Assembly (NCBI GenBank): GCA_963828505.1
Contig: CAWHFM010000013.1
Coordinates: forward strand, 135,899 to 199,898
Direction of reading: 5' to 3'
Length of the DNA: 64,000 nt
Origin: Bog-473 sp963828505
GTDB lineage: Bacteria; Actinomycetota; Acidimicrobiia; Acidimicrobiales; RAAP-2
How positions within the stretch are numbered: the first letter of the stretch is position 1; every line of letters starts with the position of its first letter. Below, one piece after another: positions 7,733-16,660 of this stretch. Position numbers and translations under genes: made by a program. The notes under the pieces were generated by a model. It was not told where the DNA came from. It was given only the letters and a program-made list of their open reading frames with translations, and did not search any database.

Positions 7733-10700
7733 GCCGGCTCGCTCACCTTCTGGCTCACGACCTGAGAGGAGCCGCCCGGCGCCATCGTCACTCCGTAGAG
7801 CGCGTCCGCCGTTTCCATGGTGCGCTTCTGGTGGCTCACGATCAGCAGCTGCGCCTCGTCACGGAACTCGCGCACCAGGGCGAGGAAGCGGCTCAGGTTG
7901 ACGTCGTCGAGCGCGGCCTCGACCTCGTCCATGAGGTAGAAGGGCGACGGCCGGCTGCGGAACACGGCGAAGAGGAAGGCCAGCGCGGCCATGGAGCGCT
8001 CGCCCCCGGAGAGGAGCGATACCCTCCGCACGTTACGGCCGGCTGGGCGCACCTCAATCTCGACGCCCGTGTTGAGGAGGTCGTCGGGGCTGGTGAGCAC
8101 CAGGCGCCCGGTGCCGCCGGGGAACAGCATGGCGACAAGGGCGGAGAAGTGCTCGTTCACGTCGGCGGCGGCGGCGGCGAACGAGGTCAGGATCTCGTGG
8201 TCGAGCGTGCGGACGACTTCGTGCAGCTCGCGGCGGGCGCCCCGGACGTCGTCGACCTGCGCCTCGAGCTCCCGGTGGCGCTCCTCGAGCGCCGAGAGCT
8301 CCTCGAGCGCCAGCGGGTTGACGGGGCCGAGCGCCACCAGCTTGCGCTCGAGCTCCTCGGCGTGCTGAATCAGCGTCGTGTCCTCGGGCGCGGGCGGTTC
8401 CGGCAGGCCCACCAGCTGCTCGGGCGTCGCGCCGAGGTCGCGGTGGACGTGTTCGCGCAGTGCTTCGAGGCGCAGGTCGACCTCGTTCATCTCCAGATCG
8501 AGGGTCCGGGTGCGCGCGCGGGTGACATCGAGGCGCTGCTCGGTGGTGTGGCGGTCCCGGCGCAGCTGCTCCAGGCGCTCGCCCCCCGCCCGCACCGCGT
8601 CGACCTGGTCCCGGTAGTCGCGGCGGAGGTCCTCGAAGACCGCATCGAGACGGGCGTGCTCGCGTTCGACCACCGTCTCGAGCCGCCGCAGCGCGGTGGC
8701 CTCGTCCTCCAGGCGCCGGCGCCGGGCCGCGGCGGTGGCGCGCTCCTCGGCATGGCCCAGTAGCCGTCGCTCCACCTCGGCGTGACGCTCGGCCAGGACG
8801 CGGCGGCGCTCGGCCAGGCCGGCGGCCCGCACGTCGAGCTCGCGGGTCTGCCCGACGAGCACCTCCCGGCGGCCCTCGACGTCCTGCCAGGCGGCCGTCG
8901 CCTCCTCGAGCAGGGTGGACGAGGCGGCGAGCTCCTGGGACTCGGCGCCGGCCTGAGCGCGGCGCTCGCGGGCGGCCACCAGCTGGGCGCTGACCTCGTC
9001 GAGGTCGGCCGCCAGCCGGCCGATCTCCGCCGTCGCCCGCTGCGCGTCGGCCCGGCCCGCAGTCAGCACGGCGGTGTGGCGGTCGAGGGCCCGTTCCGCC
9101 GCCACCCTGGCGTCCCGGCAACGTGCCAGCGCCAGGCGGCATTCGGCCAGTCCGGCCCGGGCCAGCTCGGCCGTCGCAGCGGCGTCCTGGGCGCGCCGGC
9201 TCGCCTCTTCCACGGCGGTGGCGGTCACCACGGCTGTGCCGGATCGCACCCGCCAACCCGTGGCGGCGAAGCGGTCCCCGTCGGGAGTCACCACGATCAG
9301 GTCGTCGTGGGCCAGCGACAGGTCGATCGCCTCTTCCCAGCCGTCGACGCGCACGGCCCGCCCGACCAGCGCGTCGAGCACCGACTCGGCCGCGGCTCCC
9401 CCTTGACGGGCGCGCACGTGCCGGCGCACCGGCTCGGCGCTGCTCCCGGCGGGCAGATCCGTGACCGAAACCGGATGGACCGTTCTCGGCGCCAGCACGG
9501 CGCCGGTGACGCCCCGATCGCGCAGCGTGGTCAGGGCCCGCTGGGCCGAACGCGGGCCGTCCACGACGACCGTGGCCACCCCGGCGCCTGCCGCCGCCTC
9601 GAACGCGGCGTCCCACCCCTCGTCGATCTCGACCAGACTGAGCAGCGACCCCACGACGCCGTCCACCTCGCGCAGCAGTTCATGCCCGCCCGCCCCGCTC
9701 ATCTCGGCCAGGGCGCGCTCGAGCGCCTCGGCCCGTGCCGCCGTGCGGTGGCGGGCCTGCTCGGCCTCGTCCGCGGCGTGCTGGGCCGATTCGGCGGCTC
9801 CGGCGGCCTGCTCGAGCTCGGTGGTCGCGCCGGCGAGGACGGCCTCGAACCCGGCTGTCGCCGTCTCGAGCTCGTCGGCCGCGGCGGCCTGCAGATCGGC
9901 GCGCACGGCCGCGGCCGCGTTGCGCTCCTCGGTCGAGGCCAGCCGAGCCGCCAGCGAGTCGACGTCCTGCTGCTCGCGCGCTGCGGCCCGCGCCACCAGC
10001 TCGGTGCGGGCCCGCACGCGCGCCGCCGCCTGGTCCGGGCGGTCTCCGTCGAGCACGGCCTCCCAGCGCGCCGCGAGCTGCGCCGCCTCGGCGTCGAGGG
10101 CGGCCAGCGCAGACTCCAGCCCGGCCCTTTCGCCGCCACCGGACTCGTCGGCCTCGGCGTCGGCGGCGGCCATCTCGGCGTCGAGCCGGGCCGCCTCGGA
10201 CTCCAGGGTCGAGACGACGTCGACGTCGGCCGCCGCGTCGAGGGCGGCGGCCACCGACCGGCCCCGCTCGCGCAGGAGGCCCGAAAGGCCTCGGGCCCGC
10301 TCCACCAGGCCCTGGACGCGGCCCAGCGCGTCGGCCAGGTCCTCCTCGCGGCGCGAGGAGAGCTCGGCCGTGGTCGTGGACGCCTCCGCGTCGAGCTCGT
10401 CGAGGGCCTGGTGCAACTCGCGCTCCTCTTCCCGGCACACGGCGAGGCCCTGTGCCGCCGCGGCTCGGCGCGCCGCCAGCTCGGTCAGCTCGGCGCCGGC
10501 CAGGTAGCGACGCACCTCCAGCAGCTCGGAGGCCACGGCATCGTGGGAGCGCGCCGCCGCGGCCTGGCGCTCGAGGGGCCTGATCTGGCGCCGGACCTCG
10601 CGCACCAGGTCCCCGAGTCGCTCGAGGTTCTCCGCTGTCGCCGCCAGCCGGCGCTCGGCCCGCTCCCGGCGGCGCCGGTGCTTGAGCACGCCGGCGGCCT

Positions 10701-11187
10701 CCTCAATAATGGCCCGCCGATCCTCGGGCCGGGCGTTGAGGACGGTGTCGAGCTGGCCCTGCCCGATGATCATGTGCTGCTGGCGACCCACGCCCGAATC
10801 GCTGAGCAGCTCCTGAATGTCGAGCAGCCGGCAGGCGGCGCCGTTGATGGCGTACTCGCTGTCGCCCGAGCGGAACAGGGTCCGCGTGATGGTGACCTCG
10901 GCCAGGTCGATGGGGAGCTTGCCCGACGAGTTGTCGATGGTGAGTGAGACCTCGGCCCGGCCGAGCTGGGGGCGCGACGAGGTGCCGGCGAAGATGACGT
11001 CCTCCATTTTGGCGGAGCGCAGCGAGCGCGGCCCCTGCGCCCCCAGGACCCAGGTCACGGCGTCGACGACGTTGGACTTGCCGCTGCCGTTGGGGCCGAC
11101 GACGACGGTGATCCCCGGTTCGAACTCCAACACCGTCGGGTCGGCGAAGGACTTGAAGCCCTTCACGCTGAGCGACTTGAGGAACAT
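7729..11187 (-). CDS. smc: Chromosome segregation protein SMC
   Basis: The protein (1152 aa) is the usual SMC length. It has the N-terminal Walker A GPNGSGKSN (residues 31-39), long Ala/Glu/Arg-rich coiled coils, a central hinge (about 500-640) with GVTGAVLAPRTV, and a C-terminal ABC signature LLSGGERSM with Walker B YLMDEVEAALDD. It condenses and segregates chromosomes with ScpAB. It lies between mutM and the small anchor ORF, the common rnc-mutM-smc-ftsY arrangement. Confidence 0.97.
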   Translation of the reverse strand: MFLKSLSVKGFKSFADPTVLEFEPGITVVVGPNGSGKSNVVDAVTWVLGAQGPRSLRSAKMEDVIFAGTSSRPQLGRAEVSLTIDNSSGKLPIDLAEVTITRTLFRSGDSEYAINGAACRLLDIQELLSDSGVGRQQHMIIGQGQLDTVLNARPEDRRAIIEEAAGVLKHRRRRERAERRLAATAENLERLGDLVREVRRQIRPLERQAAAARSHDAVASELLEVRRYLAGAELTELAARRAAAAQGLAVCREEERELHQALDELDAEASTTTAELSSRREEDLADALGRVQGLVERARGLSGLLRERGRSVAAALDAAADVDVVSTLESEAARLDAEMAAADAEADESGGGERAGLESALAALDAEAAQLAARWEAVLDGDRPDQAAARVRARTELVARAAAREQQDVDSLAARLASTEERNAAAAVRADLQAAAADELETATAGFEAVLAGATTELEQAAGAAESAQHAADEAEQARHRTAARAEALERALAEMSGAGGHELLREVDGVVGSLLSLVEIDEGWDAAFEAAAGAGVATVVVDGPRSAQRALTTLRDRGVTGAVLAPRTVHPVSVTDLPAGSSAEPVRRHVRARQGGAAAESVLDALVGRAVRVDGWEEAIDLSLAHDDLIVVTPDGDRFAATGWRVRSGTAVVTATAVEEASRRAQDAAATAELARAGLAECRLALARCRDARVAAERALDRHTAVLTAGRADAQRATAEIGRLAADLDEVSAQLVAARERRAQAGAESQELAASSTLLEEATAAWQDVEGRREVLVGQTRELDVRAAGLAERRRVLAERHAEVERRLLGHAEERATAAARRRRLEDEATALRRLETVVEREHARLDAVFEDLRRDYRDQVDAVRAGGERLEQLRRDRHTTEQRLDVTRARTRTLDLEMNEVDLRLEALREHVHRDLGATPEQLVGLPEPPAPEDTTLIQHAEELERKLVALGPVNPLALEELSALEERHRELEAQVDDVRGARRELHEVVRTLDHEILTSFAAAAADVNEHFSALVAMLFPGGTGRLVLTSPDDLLNTGVEIEVRPAGRNVRRVSLLSGGERSMAALAFLFAVFRSRPSPFYLMDEVEAALDDVNLSRFLALVREFRDEAQLLIVSHQKRTMETADALYGVTMAPGGSSQVVSQKVSEPA

Positions 11188-11235
11188 CGAGGCGACCCTA
11201 TCGAACCGGAGGGTGCCGATCGGGGCTTCTCGGAC

Positions 11236-12138
11236 CTACACCTGGCAGTGCTCGCAGAAGAACGTGGACCGGCCACCGGTCTTGACCCGCACGATCACAT
11301 TGCGGCACCGGCGGCACGGCTCGCCCTCGCGGTCGTAGACCTGATGGGAGCCCTGGAAGTCGCCGAGCTCGCCGAAGAGGTCGCGGTACTGCTCGTCGGC
11401 CAGGGAGGACCCACGGTGCTTGATGGCGTCCGCCAGCGTCTCGACGATGGCGCGGTAGAGGCGACGGACCTCGGTCGCCGTGAGCGAGTCGGCGGCGCGG
11501 TCGTAGCGCAGACCGGCCTGGTACAGCATCTCGTCGGAATAGAGATTGCCGATGCCCGCCGTGAAGCTCTGGTCCATCAGCAGCGACTTGATGCCGCCGT
11601 GGTGCTGGTGCAACAACGCGCCGAAGCGCTCCCAGCTCATCAGGTCCTCAATCGGGTCGAAGCCGAGGTGGGCCAGCTCGGGCACCGCCTTGCGGATGGC
11701 CGTCCCGTCCCCGCCCGACACCCCCGACACCGGGCTCAACGGGGTGCCGTCGGCCTTGAGGGGCGGCGTGGACACGAACAGCTCGCCGAACGTCCTCGGG
11801 TCGACGTAACGCAGCTCGCCGCCCTGGGTGAAGGTGATGACGACGTGCGTGTGCTTGGGCTTGGGGTGGTCCTTCGAGGACTTCACGCGCAGCAGCTGCC
11901 CGCTCATCCCGAGATGCACCACCAGCGTGTTCCCGTCGTCGAGGGTGAGCAGCAGGTACTTGCCGAGCCGCCCCACCGACTTGATCGTCCGGCCCTCGAG
12001 CAGCGCCCGGAAGTGCTTGGCCGAGGGGTGGCGCCGCACGGAGCGCCCGTTGGCGACGGACACGGCCCTGATCTTTCGCCCGACCACCTCGCGTGAGAGG
12101 TCCAGGCGCAGGGTCTCGACCTCGGGCAGCTCAGGCAT
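11236..12138 (-). CDS. mutM: Formamidopyrimidine-DNA glycosylase
   Basis: The protein (300 aa) starts MPELPEVETLRLDL, with the catalytic Pro2 and Glu3. The lysine of the GRLGKYLLL segment and the C-terminal zinc finger (CRRC ... CEHC) are present. It excises 8-oxoguanine and formamidopyrimidines and nicks the strand. I chose the ATG at 12138 because Pro2 must be N-terminal. It overlaps the end of rnc by eight bases. Confidence 0.96.
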   Translation of the reverse strand: MPELPEVETLRLDLSREVVGRKIRAVSVANGRSVRRHPSAKHFRALLEGRTIKSVGRLGKYLLLTLDDGNTLVVHLGMSGQLLRVKSSKDHPKPKHTHVVITFTQGGELRYVDPRTFGELFVSTPPLKADGTPLSPVSGVSGGDGTAIRKAVPELAHLGFDPIEDLMSWERFGALLHQHHGGIKSLLMDQSFTAGIGNLYSDEMLYQAGLRYDRAADSLTATEVRRLYRAIVETLADAIKHRGSSLADEQYRDLFGELGDFQGSHQVYDREGEPCRRCRNVIVRVKTGGRSTFFCEHCQV

Positions 12139-12868
12139 CCTGGAGCGCCTCCCAGGCCCGGCGGGCCGCCTCCTGCTCCGCGTCCTTCTTCGAGCGCCCC
12201 TCCCCGACACCGCAGCTGCGGCCGTCGAGGTAGACCTCGGCCAGGTAGGCCCGGTCGTGGTCGGGCCCGGATCCGGTCACCACGTAGCGGGGCGGGCCTG
12301 CGCCTTCGCGCACGGCGCGCTCTTGCAGCCGGCTCTTGTGGTCGTAGTCGTCGGGTTCCTGGCCCGCCCGTTCGATCGGCTCGCCCAGCTCGCGCAGCAC
12401 CAACTGCACGGCGGCGTCCCAGCCGGCGTCGAGGTAGACCGCCCCGAGGACGGCCTCGAAGGCGTCGGCGAGGATGGAAGCCTTGGTGCGCCCCCCCGAC
12501 GCCTCCTCGCCCCGGCCGAGCAGGAGGACGTCGCCCACGCCCAGCCGGCCGGCCACATCGGCGAGCATGCGTGCGTTGACCACGGCCGACCGGATCTTGG
12601 CCAGCTGGCCTTCGGCGAAGGTCGGGTAGCGGTCGTAGGTGTACCGGGCGACGACCAGGCTCAGCACGGCGTCGCCGAGGAACTCGAGCCGCTCGTTGGA
12701 CGGCGCTCCGCCCTCCTGCTCGCCGCACCAACTGCGGTGGGCGAGCGCGTGACGGAGCAGGTTCAGGTCGCCGAAGGTGTGCCCTAGTCGCTCGGCCAGT
12801 GCGGCCGACCCCTCGGCACCCGGGTCACCCTGCCTCGAGCTTTGCGTAGACGTAGTCAACGGCGTCAC
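12131..12868 (-). CDS. rnc: Ribonuclease III
   Basis: It cleaves double-stranded RNA in rRNA processing. The catalytic domain carries NERLEFLGDAVLSLVV, and the second acidic helix contains ADAFEAVLGAVYLDAG. A C-terminal dsRNA-binding domain ends KKDAEQEAARRAWEAL. The start is uncertain: GTG at 12868 or TTG at 12859. Both overlap the acpP end (12825), and the resulting 242-245 aa matches the family. Confidence 0.92.
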   Translation of the reverse strand: MTPLTTSTQSSRQGDPGAEGSAALAERLGHTFGDLNLLRHALAHRSWCGEQEGGAPSNERLEFLGDAVLSLVVARYTYDRYPTFAEGQLAKIRSAVVNARMLADVAGRLGVGDVLLLGRGEEASGGRTKASILADAFEAVLGAVYLDAGWDAAVQLVLRELGEPIERAGQEPDDYDHKSRLQERAVREGAGPPRYVVTGSGPDHDRAYLAEVYLDGRSCGVGEGRSKKDAEQEAARRAWEALQDA

Positions 12869-13121
12869 GGACGGTGCGCAGGTCCTCGAGGTCCTCGTCA
12901 TCGATGCGGAAACCCACGGTGCGCTCTCCCAGCTCCTCCTCGAGCGCCTCGACCAGCTCAATCAGCGCGAGCGAGTCAGCGTCGAGATCCTCGACGAACG
13001 ACGCTCCCTCGGTGATCGTCGAGGGGTCGGTCTCGAGGATGTCGGCCAGCTGGTCCCGGATCAGCTCGAACACCCCATTGCGGTCGAGGGGGCCCTGGTT
13101 GGTGTGGGTTTCAGCCGGCAC
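12825..13121 (-). CDS. acpP: Acyl carrier protein
   Basis: The protein (98 aa) is acidic and carries the phosphopantetheine site DADSLALIEL. It shuttles acyl chains in fatty acid synthesis. I chose the GTG at 13121; longer in-frame starts would add Pro/Ser-rich non-conserved sequence. It lies between plsX and rnc, the classical phospholipid/RNase III neighbourhood. Confidence 0.92.
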   Translation of the reverse strand: MPAETHTNQGPLDRNGVFELIRDQLADILETDPSTITEGASFVEDLDADSLALIELVEALEEELGERTVGFRIDDEDLEDLRTVRDAVDYVYAKLEAG

Positions 13122-13182
13122 GGACGCCAGCTTAGGGGTTTTCGGGCTTGAATTGCCCGTTTCTGGGTCCTGACCTGGGATT

Positions 13183-14220
13183 TCAGGTCTTCGGGATTGG
13201 GCGCACGGCGGCGGCGACATGGTCGGCGAGGCCCCGGGCGGCACATTCGTGGGCCACGAGGATGGCGTTCATCACCGCGGCGGCGTTCGAGGAGCCGTGG
13301 CTGATCACGCAGACTCCGTCGGTCCCGAGGAGCAAGGCCCCGCCCGTGTTCTCCGGCTCCAGCTCGGCCGCCAGCGGGAGGATGTGAGGGAGGAGCGCGT
13401 CCGCCGCCTGCTTGGTCGCGTCGTCGGTGCCGAAGACGCCCAGAAGGGTGTCGAAGAGGAACCGCAGCGCGCCCTCGAGCGCCTTGAGGGCCACGTTCCC
13501 GGTGAAGCCGTCGGTCACCACCACGTCGGCCGGCGAGGGGAGGAGGTCCCGGCCCTCGAGGTTGCCGACGAACTCGAACCCCGCCGTCGCGGGGGCACGC
13601 TGGGACAGGAGGCCATGGGTCTCCTTGACCAGCGGGGTGCCCTTCGTCGGCTCCTCGCCGATGGAGAGCAGACCCACCGTCGGCGCCGCGGTCCCGAAGC
13701 GGGCGGAGACGTAGGCGGCGCCCATGGCGGCGAACTGGACCAGCATGGCGGCGGTGCACTCGGAGTTGGCCCCGGCGTCGACCAGCACCGCCGGCGTGCG
13801 CCCGAGGCGGGGCAGGGGGGTGGCGATGCAGGGGCGCACGACGCCGGGCAGGCGGCCCATCCGCAGCAGCGCCGAGGCCATCGTCGCGCCCGTGTTCCCG
13901 GCGGAGACCATGGCGCACGCGCCGCCGTCGCGCACCAGCTCCGCCGCCCGCACGAGCGAGGAGTCCTTCTTGCGCCGCACGCCGCCGGCGGGATCCTCGT
14001 CCATGGCGATGACCTCGGTGCAGGCGAGCAGGGGCAGTCCCATGGTATCGCCGACCAGCTCCGGCGGACCAACGAGGACGACCTCGATCCCGTGCTCGTC
14101 GTGTGCCCGCCTGGCTCCTGCGACCACCTCGCCCGGCGCCTTGTCGCCGCCGACGGCGTCGACGGCGACGGGCAGCGTGGCCAGGGTCTCCGGGGACGGT
14201 CGCTCGCCCCGGCGACTCAA
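13183..14220 (-). CDS. plsX: Phosphate acyltransferase PlsX
   Basis: PlsX makes acyl-phosphate from acyl-ACP for phosphatidic acid synthesis. Diagnostic segments are VAVDAVGGDKAPG near the N-terminus, SAGNTGATMASAL and ENTGGALLLG near the C-terminus. The TTG at 14220 lies two bases after the rpmF stop and gives 345 aa, close to the family length; the ATG at 14262 would read through the end of rpmF. rpmF-plsX-acpP-rnc is conserved in many bacteria. Confidence 0.93.
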   Translation of the reverse strand: MSRRGERPSPETLATLPVAVDAVGGDKAPGEVVAGARRAHDEHGIEVVLVGPPELVGDTMGLPLLACTEVIAMDEDPAGGVRRKKDSSLVRAAELVRDGGACAMVSAGNTGATMASALLRMGRLPGVVRPCIATPLPRLGRTPAVLVDAGANSECTAAMLVQFAAMGAAYVSARFGTAAPTVGLLSIGEEPTKGTPLVKETHGLLSQRAPATAGFEFVGNLEGRDLLPSPADVVVTDGFTGNVALKALEGALRFLFDTLLGVFGTDDATKQAADALLPHILPLAAELEPENTGGALLLGTDGVCVISHGSSNAAAVMNAILVAHECAARGLADHVAAAVRPIPKT

Positions 14221-14221
14221 A

Positions 14222-14401
14222 TCAGTCGACCTCGACCGCTTGGCGCCCCTTGTACCAGCCACAGCTCGGGCACACCACGTGCGGCGTCTTGGCCGCCTGG
14301 CAGTGGGGGCAGACGCTGCGCGCCGGCCGGGACAGCCGCCAGGCGCCGGCCTGATGCGAACGGCCCTTCGCCTTGGACTTCTTCTTCTTCGGGACAGCCA
14401 T
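14222..14401 (-). CDS. rpmF: 50S ribosomal protein L32
   Basis: The protein (59 aa) starts MAVPKKKKSKAKGRSHQ, the L32 signature, and carries two CxxC pairs (CPHC, CPSC) for zinc. It is followed almost at once by plsX and preceded by yceD, the usual yceD-rpmF-plsX order. Confidence 0.96.
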   Translation of the reverse strand: MAVPKKKKSKAKGRSHQAGAWRLSRPARSVCPHCQAAKTPHVVCPSCGWYKGRQAVEVD

Positions 14402-14453
14402 CGCGGGTCTCCAGGACGGGTCGGGCGGGGCGCACCGGGCGGCGTGGAGCCGG

Positions 14454-15011
14454 CTACCGGAGCACGTCGAGGTTAGCCCACCTTGGGTCGCTGGGGGCAA
14501 CGCAGCCGCAATCGCCCTCGTTGCGGTTGGCTCCGCACTCCGGACAGAGCCCGGAGCAGTCGTCCCGGCACAGCGGCGCCATGGGCAGCTCGAGCACGAT
14601 GGCGTCGCGCACCAACGGACCGACGTCGACCACGTCGTCGACGATGGGGTACAGCTCGTCGTCCTGGTCCGGCCCGTCGTGGGGCCGAAGGTCGCAGAAC
14701 CGCTCGCGGACCGCGATGACCAGCTCGCCCGAGACCGGTTCGGCACAGCGCCGGCACGTTCCGACCCAAGGGGCCCGGACGGTCCCGGTCGCCTCGACGC
14801 CGCCGATGAAGGGCCTCAGGACCAGGCCGACTTCCGCCGCGGCGCCCGGGGGCACCACGCTGCGCCCCGGATCGATGCCCGAGGCCTGGAGCGGACCGGC
14901 CAGTGCCACCTCACCCCGGCGCTCGACGTGCATCGGCGCGCCCCCGACGGCACTCCGGGCCGTTCGCCTCAGCCGGGCGACGTCGACGACGAAGGGGTCG
15001 ACGTCGGTCAC
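14454..15011 (-). CDS. YceD family protein (DUF177)
   Basis: The protein (185 aa) has the DUF177 cysteine pattern: CRRC in the middle, then PMAPLCRDDCSGLCPECGAN near the C-terminus. YceD-family proteins occur upstream of rpmF and are linked to 23S rRNA or large-subunit biogenesis. The GTG start shares GTGA with the preceding gene's stop. Confidence 0.9.
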   Translation of the reverse strand: MTDVDPFVVDVARLRRTARSAVGGAPMHVERRGEVALAGPLQASGIDPGRSVVPPGAAAEVGLVLRPFIGGVEATGTVRAPWVGTCRRCAEPVSGELVIAVRERFCDLRPHDGPDQDDELYPIVDDVVDVGPLVRDAIVLELPMAPLCRDDCSGLCPECGANRNEGDCGCVAPSDPRWANLDVLR

Positions 15012-15571
15012 GACTGATCCTGGTCGAAGAAGCCGTCCTCCTCGCTCCCGGCTCCGTCGTTCTCCGCCGCCGCCTCCACCAGGGGCGCGGCCAACCTGGC
15101 CCGACCGGCGTGCACGGTGCGGGTCAGCCGGTCGAGCACGATCTCCATGCCGGCCAGCTTGGTGTCACAGAAGTCCTCGGCCTGGTGGCGGAGCGAGCGG
15201 GCCTCCTCGTTGGCGTCGTCGAGGATGCGCTGGGCGACGGCGTTGGCCTGGCGGACGATCTCGGTGCGCTGGACCATCTGCTCGGCCTGCGCCCGGACCT
15301 CGTCCATCAAAGCCTCGGCTTCGCGCGTGCGCTCCGCCATGAACTCCTCGCGCTCGCGCAGGAGCCAGCGGGCCTGGCGCAGCTCTTCGGGCAGGCACTC
15401 GAGCGCCGCATCGAGCAGCGACGTGACCTCTTCGCGCGACACCATCACCGAGGAGGACAGCGGCATCGACTTGGCGCCGGCCATGATGTCGAGCAGCTGG
15501 TGCAGGATGCCGTCGATCCCGACCTCCGCGACCGGCTGCTCCTCGTCGACGTCGAGGAACTGGTCGCTCAC
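15008..15571 (-). CDS. DivIVA/SepIVA-like coiled-coil protein
   Basis: The protein (187 aa) is a soluble, highly charged coiled coil (about residues 45-150) with a short N-terminal segment GIDGILHQLLDIMAGAKSM. The architecture resembles mycobacterial SepIVA, a division and polar-growth protein encoded next to coaD. The GTG start and the stop each overlap the neighbouring gene by four bases (coaD upstream, yceD downstream). Family assignment is from gene order and coiled-coil character. Confidence 0.7.
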   Translation of the reverse strand: MSDQFLDVDEEQPVAEVGIDGILHQLLDIMAGAKSMPLSSSVMVSREEVTSLLDAALECLPEELRQARWLLREREEFMAERTREAEALMDEVRAQAEQMVQRTEIVRQANAVAQRILDDANEEARSLRHQAEDFCDTKLAGMEIVLDRLTRTVHAGRARLAAPLVEAAAENDGAGSEEDGFFDQDQS

Positions 15572-16086
15572 GGCTGCTCCTTCCCCTCCTTGTTCCCCTC
15601 TTCGTTCCCCTCTTCGTACTTGGCCCGCAGCGCCTTGGCCACGACCTCGGGGACGAAGGCCGAGACGTCACCGCCGAAGCGCGCCACCTCGCGGACGAGC
15701 TTGGAGGCCACGAAGGAATACTTGGAGCTCGTCGGGATGAAGATGGTCTCTACGCCCGAGAGGTGGTGGTTCATCTGGGCCATCTGCATCTCGGTCTCGA
15801 AGTCCGACACGGCCCGCAGGCCGCGGACGATGGCCGAGGCGCCGACGTCGCGGGCCACGTAGACGAGCAGGGTCGACACCGAGACGATCCGCACGTCGGG
15901 CAGGTGCGCCAGCACCTGCTCCATCATCTCCTGGCGCTCCTCCAGGTCGAACAGGGGCGCGCTCTTCTGCGGGTTGCGCAGGGCGGCGACGACGACCTCG
16001 TCGAAGAGGCGGCTGGCCCGCTCGACGATCTCGAGGTGCCCGTTGTGGAAGGGGTCGAACGACCCCGGGAAAAGGCCGACCTTCAC
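15568..16086 (-). CDS. coaD: Phosphopantetheine adenylyltransferase
   Basis: CoaD makes dephospho-CoA from phosphopantetheine and ATP. The protein (172 aa) has FPGSFDPFHNGHLEIVERA, containing the HxGH nucleotidyltransferase motif, and YSFVASKLVREVARFGG. The GTG start at 16086 shares GTGA with the rsmD stop. The C-terminus ends in a small repetitive tail (EEGN EEGN KEGK) encoded by a 12-base tandem repeat. rsmD-coaD is a common pair. Confidence 0.95.
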   Translation of the reverse strand: MKVGLFPGSFDPFHNGHLEIVERASRLFDEVVVAALRNPQKSAPLFDLEERQEMMEQVLAHLPDVRIVSVSTLLVYVARDVGASAIVRGLRAVSDFETEMQMAQMNHHLSGVETIFIPTSSKYSFVASKLVREVARFGGDVSAFVPEVVAKALRAKYEEGNEEGNKEGKEQP

Positions 16087-16625
16087 GAGCCGGCCTGATT
16101 GCGACGAGCCACGGTCACGAGCGTACCGCCGTACCGGCGCTCCCTCGTGCTCACCCAGTCCGGGGGCAGCTCGACCGGCGCCCCGGATTCCATCACCACC
16201 GTGGTTGCGTGCAGCGCGCCGAGCAGCTCGGGCCACCGCTCGAAGCCGTAGGGCGGGTCGCACAGGGCGAGGTCGAACGTCGACGCGGCGGCGCCGGTGG
16301 TCCGCAGCCAGCCCGGCAGCTCGGCGCGCACCAGCGTGACCGACTCGTCACCCAGCCCGACCGCGCCGAGGTTCACCCGCACGGCGTCGAGGGCGGTGGC
16401 ATCCGAATCGACGAACGTGACCGAGGCGGCACCGCGTGAGAGGGCCTCGACGCCGAGGGCGCCGCTCCCGCAGAACAGGTCGACGACGCGCAGCCCCTCG
16501 ACGCCGCCGCGCGAACCGAGGATGTCGAAGATGGACTCGCGCACACGATCCGAGGTGGGCCGGACGGTCGGAGGGAGCCGGGCGGACAGCCGGCGCCCGC
16601 GGCTTCGGCCCCCGATGACCCGCAT
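16083..16625 (-). CDS. rsmD: 16S rRNA (guanine966-N2)-methyltransferase
   Basis: The protein (180 aa) starts MRVIGGRSRGRRL and carries PTSDRVRESIFDIL, the SAM site VVDLFCGSGALGVEALSRG and the catalytic DPPY motif (CDPPYGFERW). It methylates G966 of 16S rRNA. Confidence 0.95.
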   Translation of the reverse strand: MRVIGGRSRGRRLSARLPPTVRPTSDRVRESIFDILGSRGGVEGLRVVDLFCGSGALGVEALSRGAASVTFVDSDATALDAVRVNLGAVGLGDESVTLVRAELPGWLRTTGAAASTFDLALCDPPYGFERWPELLGALHATTVVMESGAPVELPPDWVSTRERRYGGTLVTVARRNQAGS

Positions 16626-16660
16626 CGCCGCTCACCCTAGGGCCTCTCGGGGCTGCCGGT

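Noticed and set aside
8782..10947. 721-codon plus-strand ORF opposite smc
   Set aside because: GC-rich antisense shadow; smc on the other strand has all motifs.
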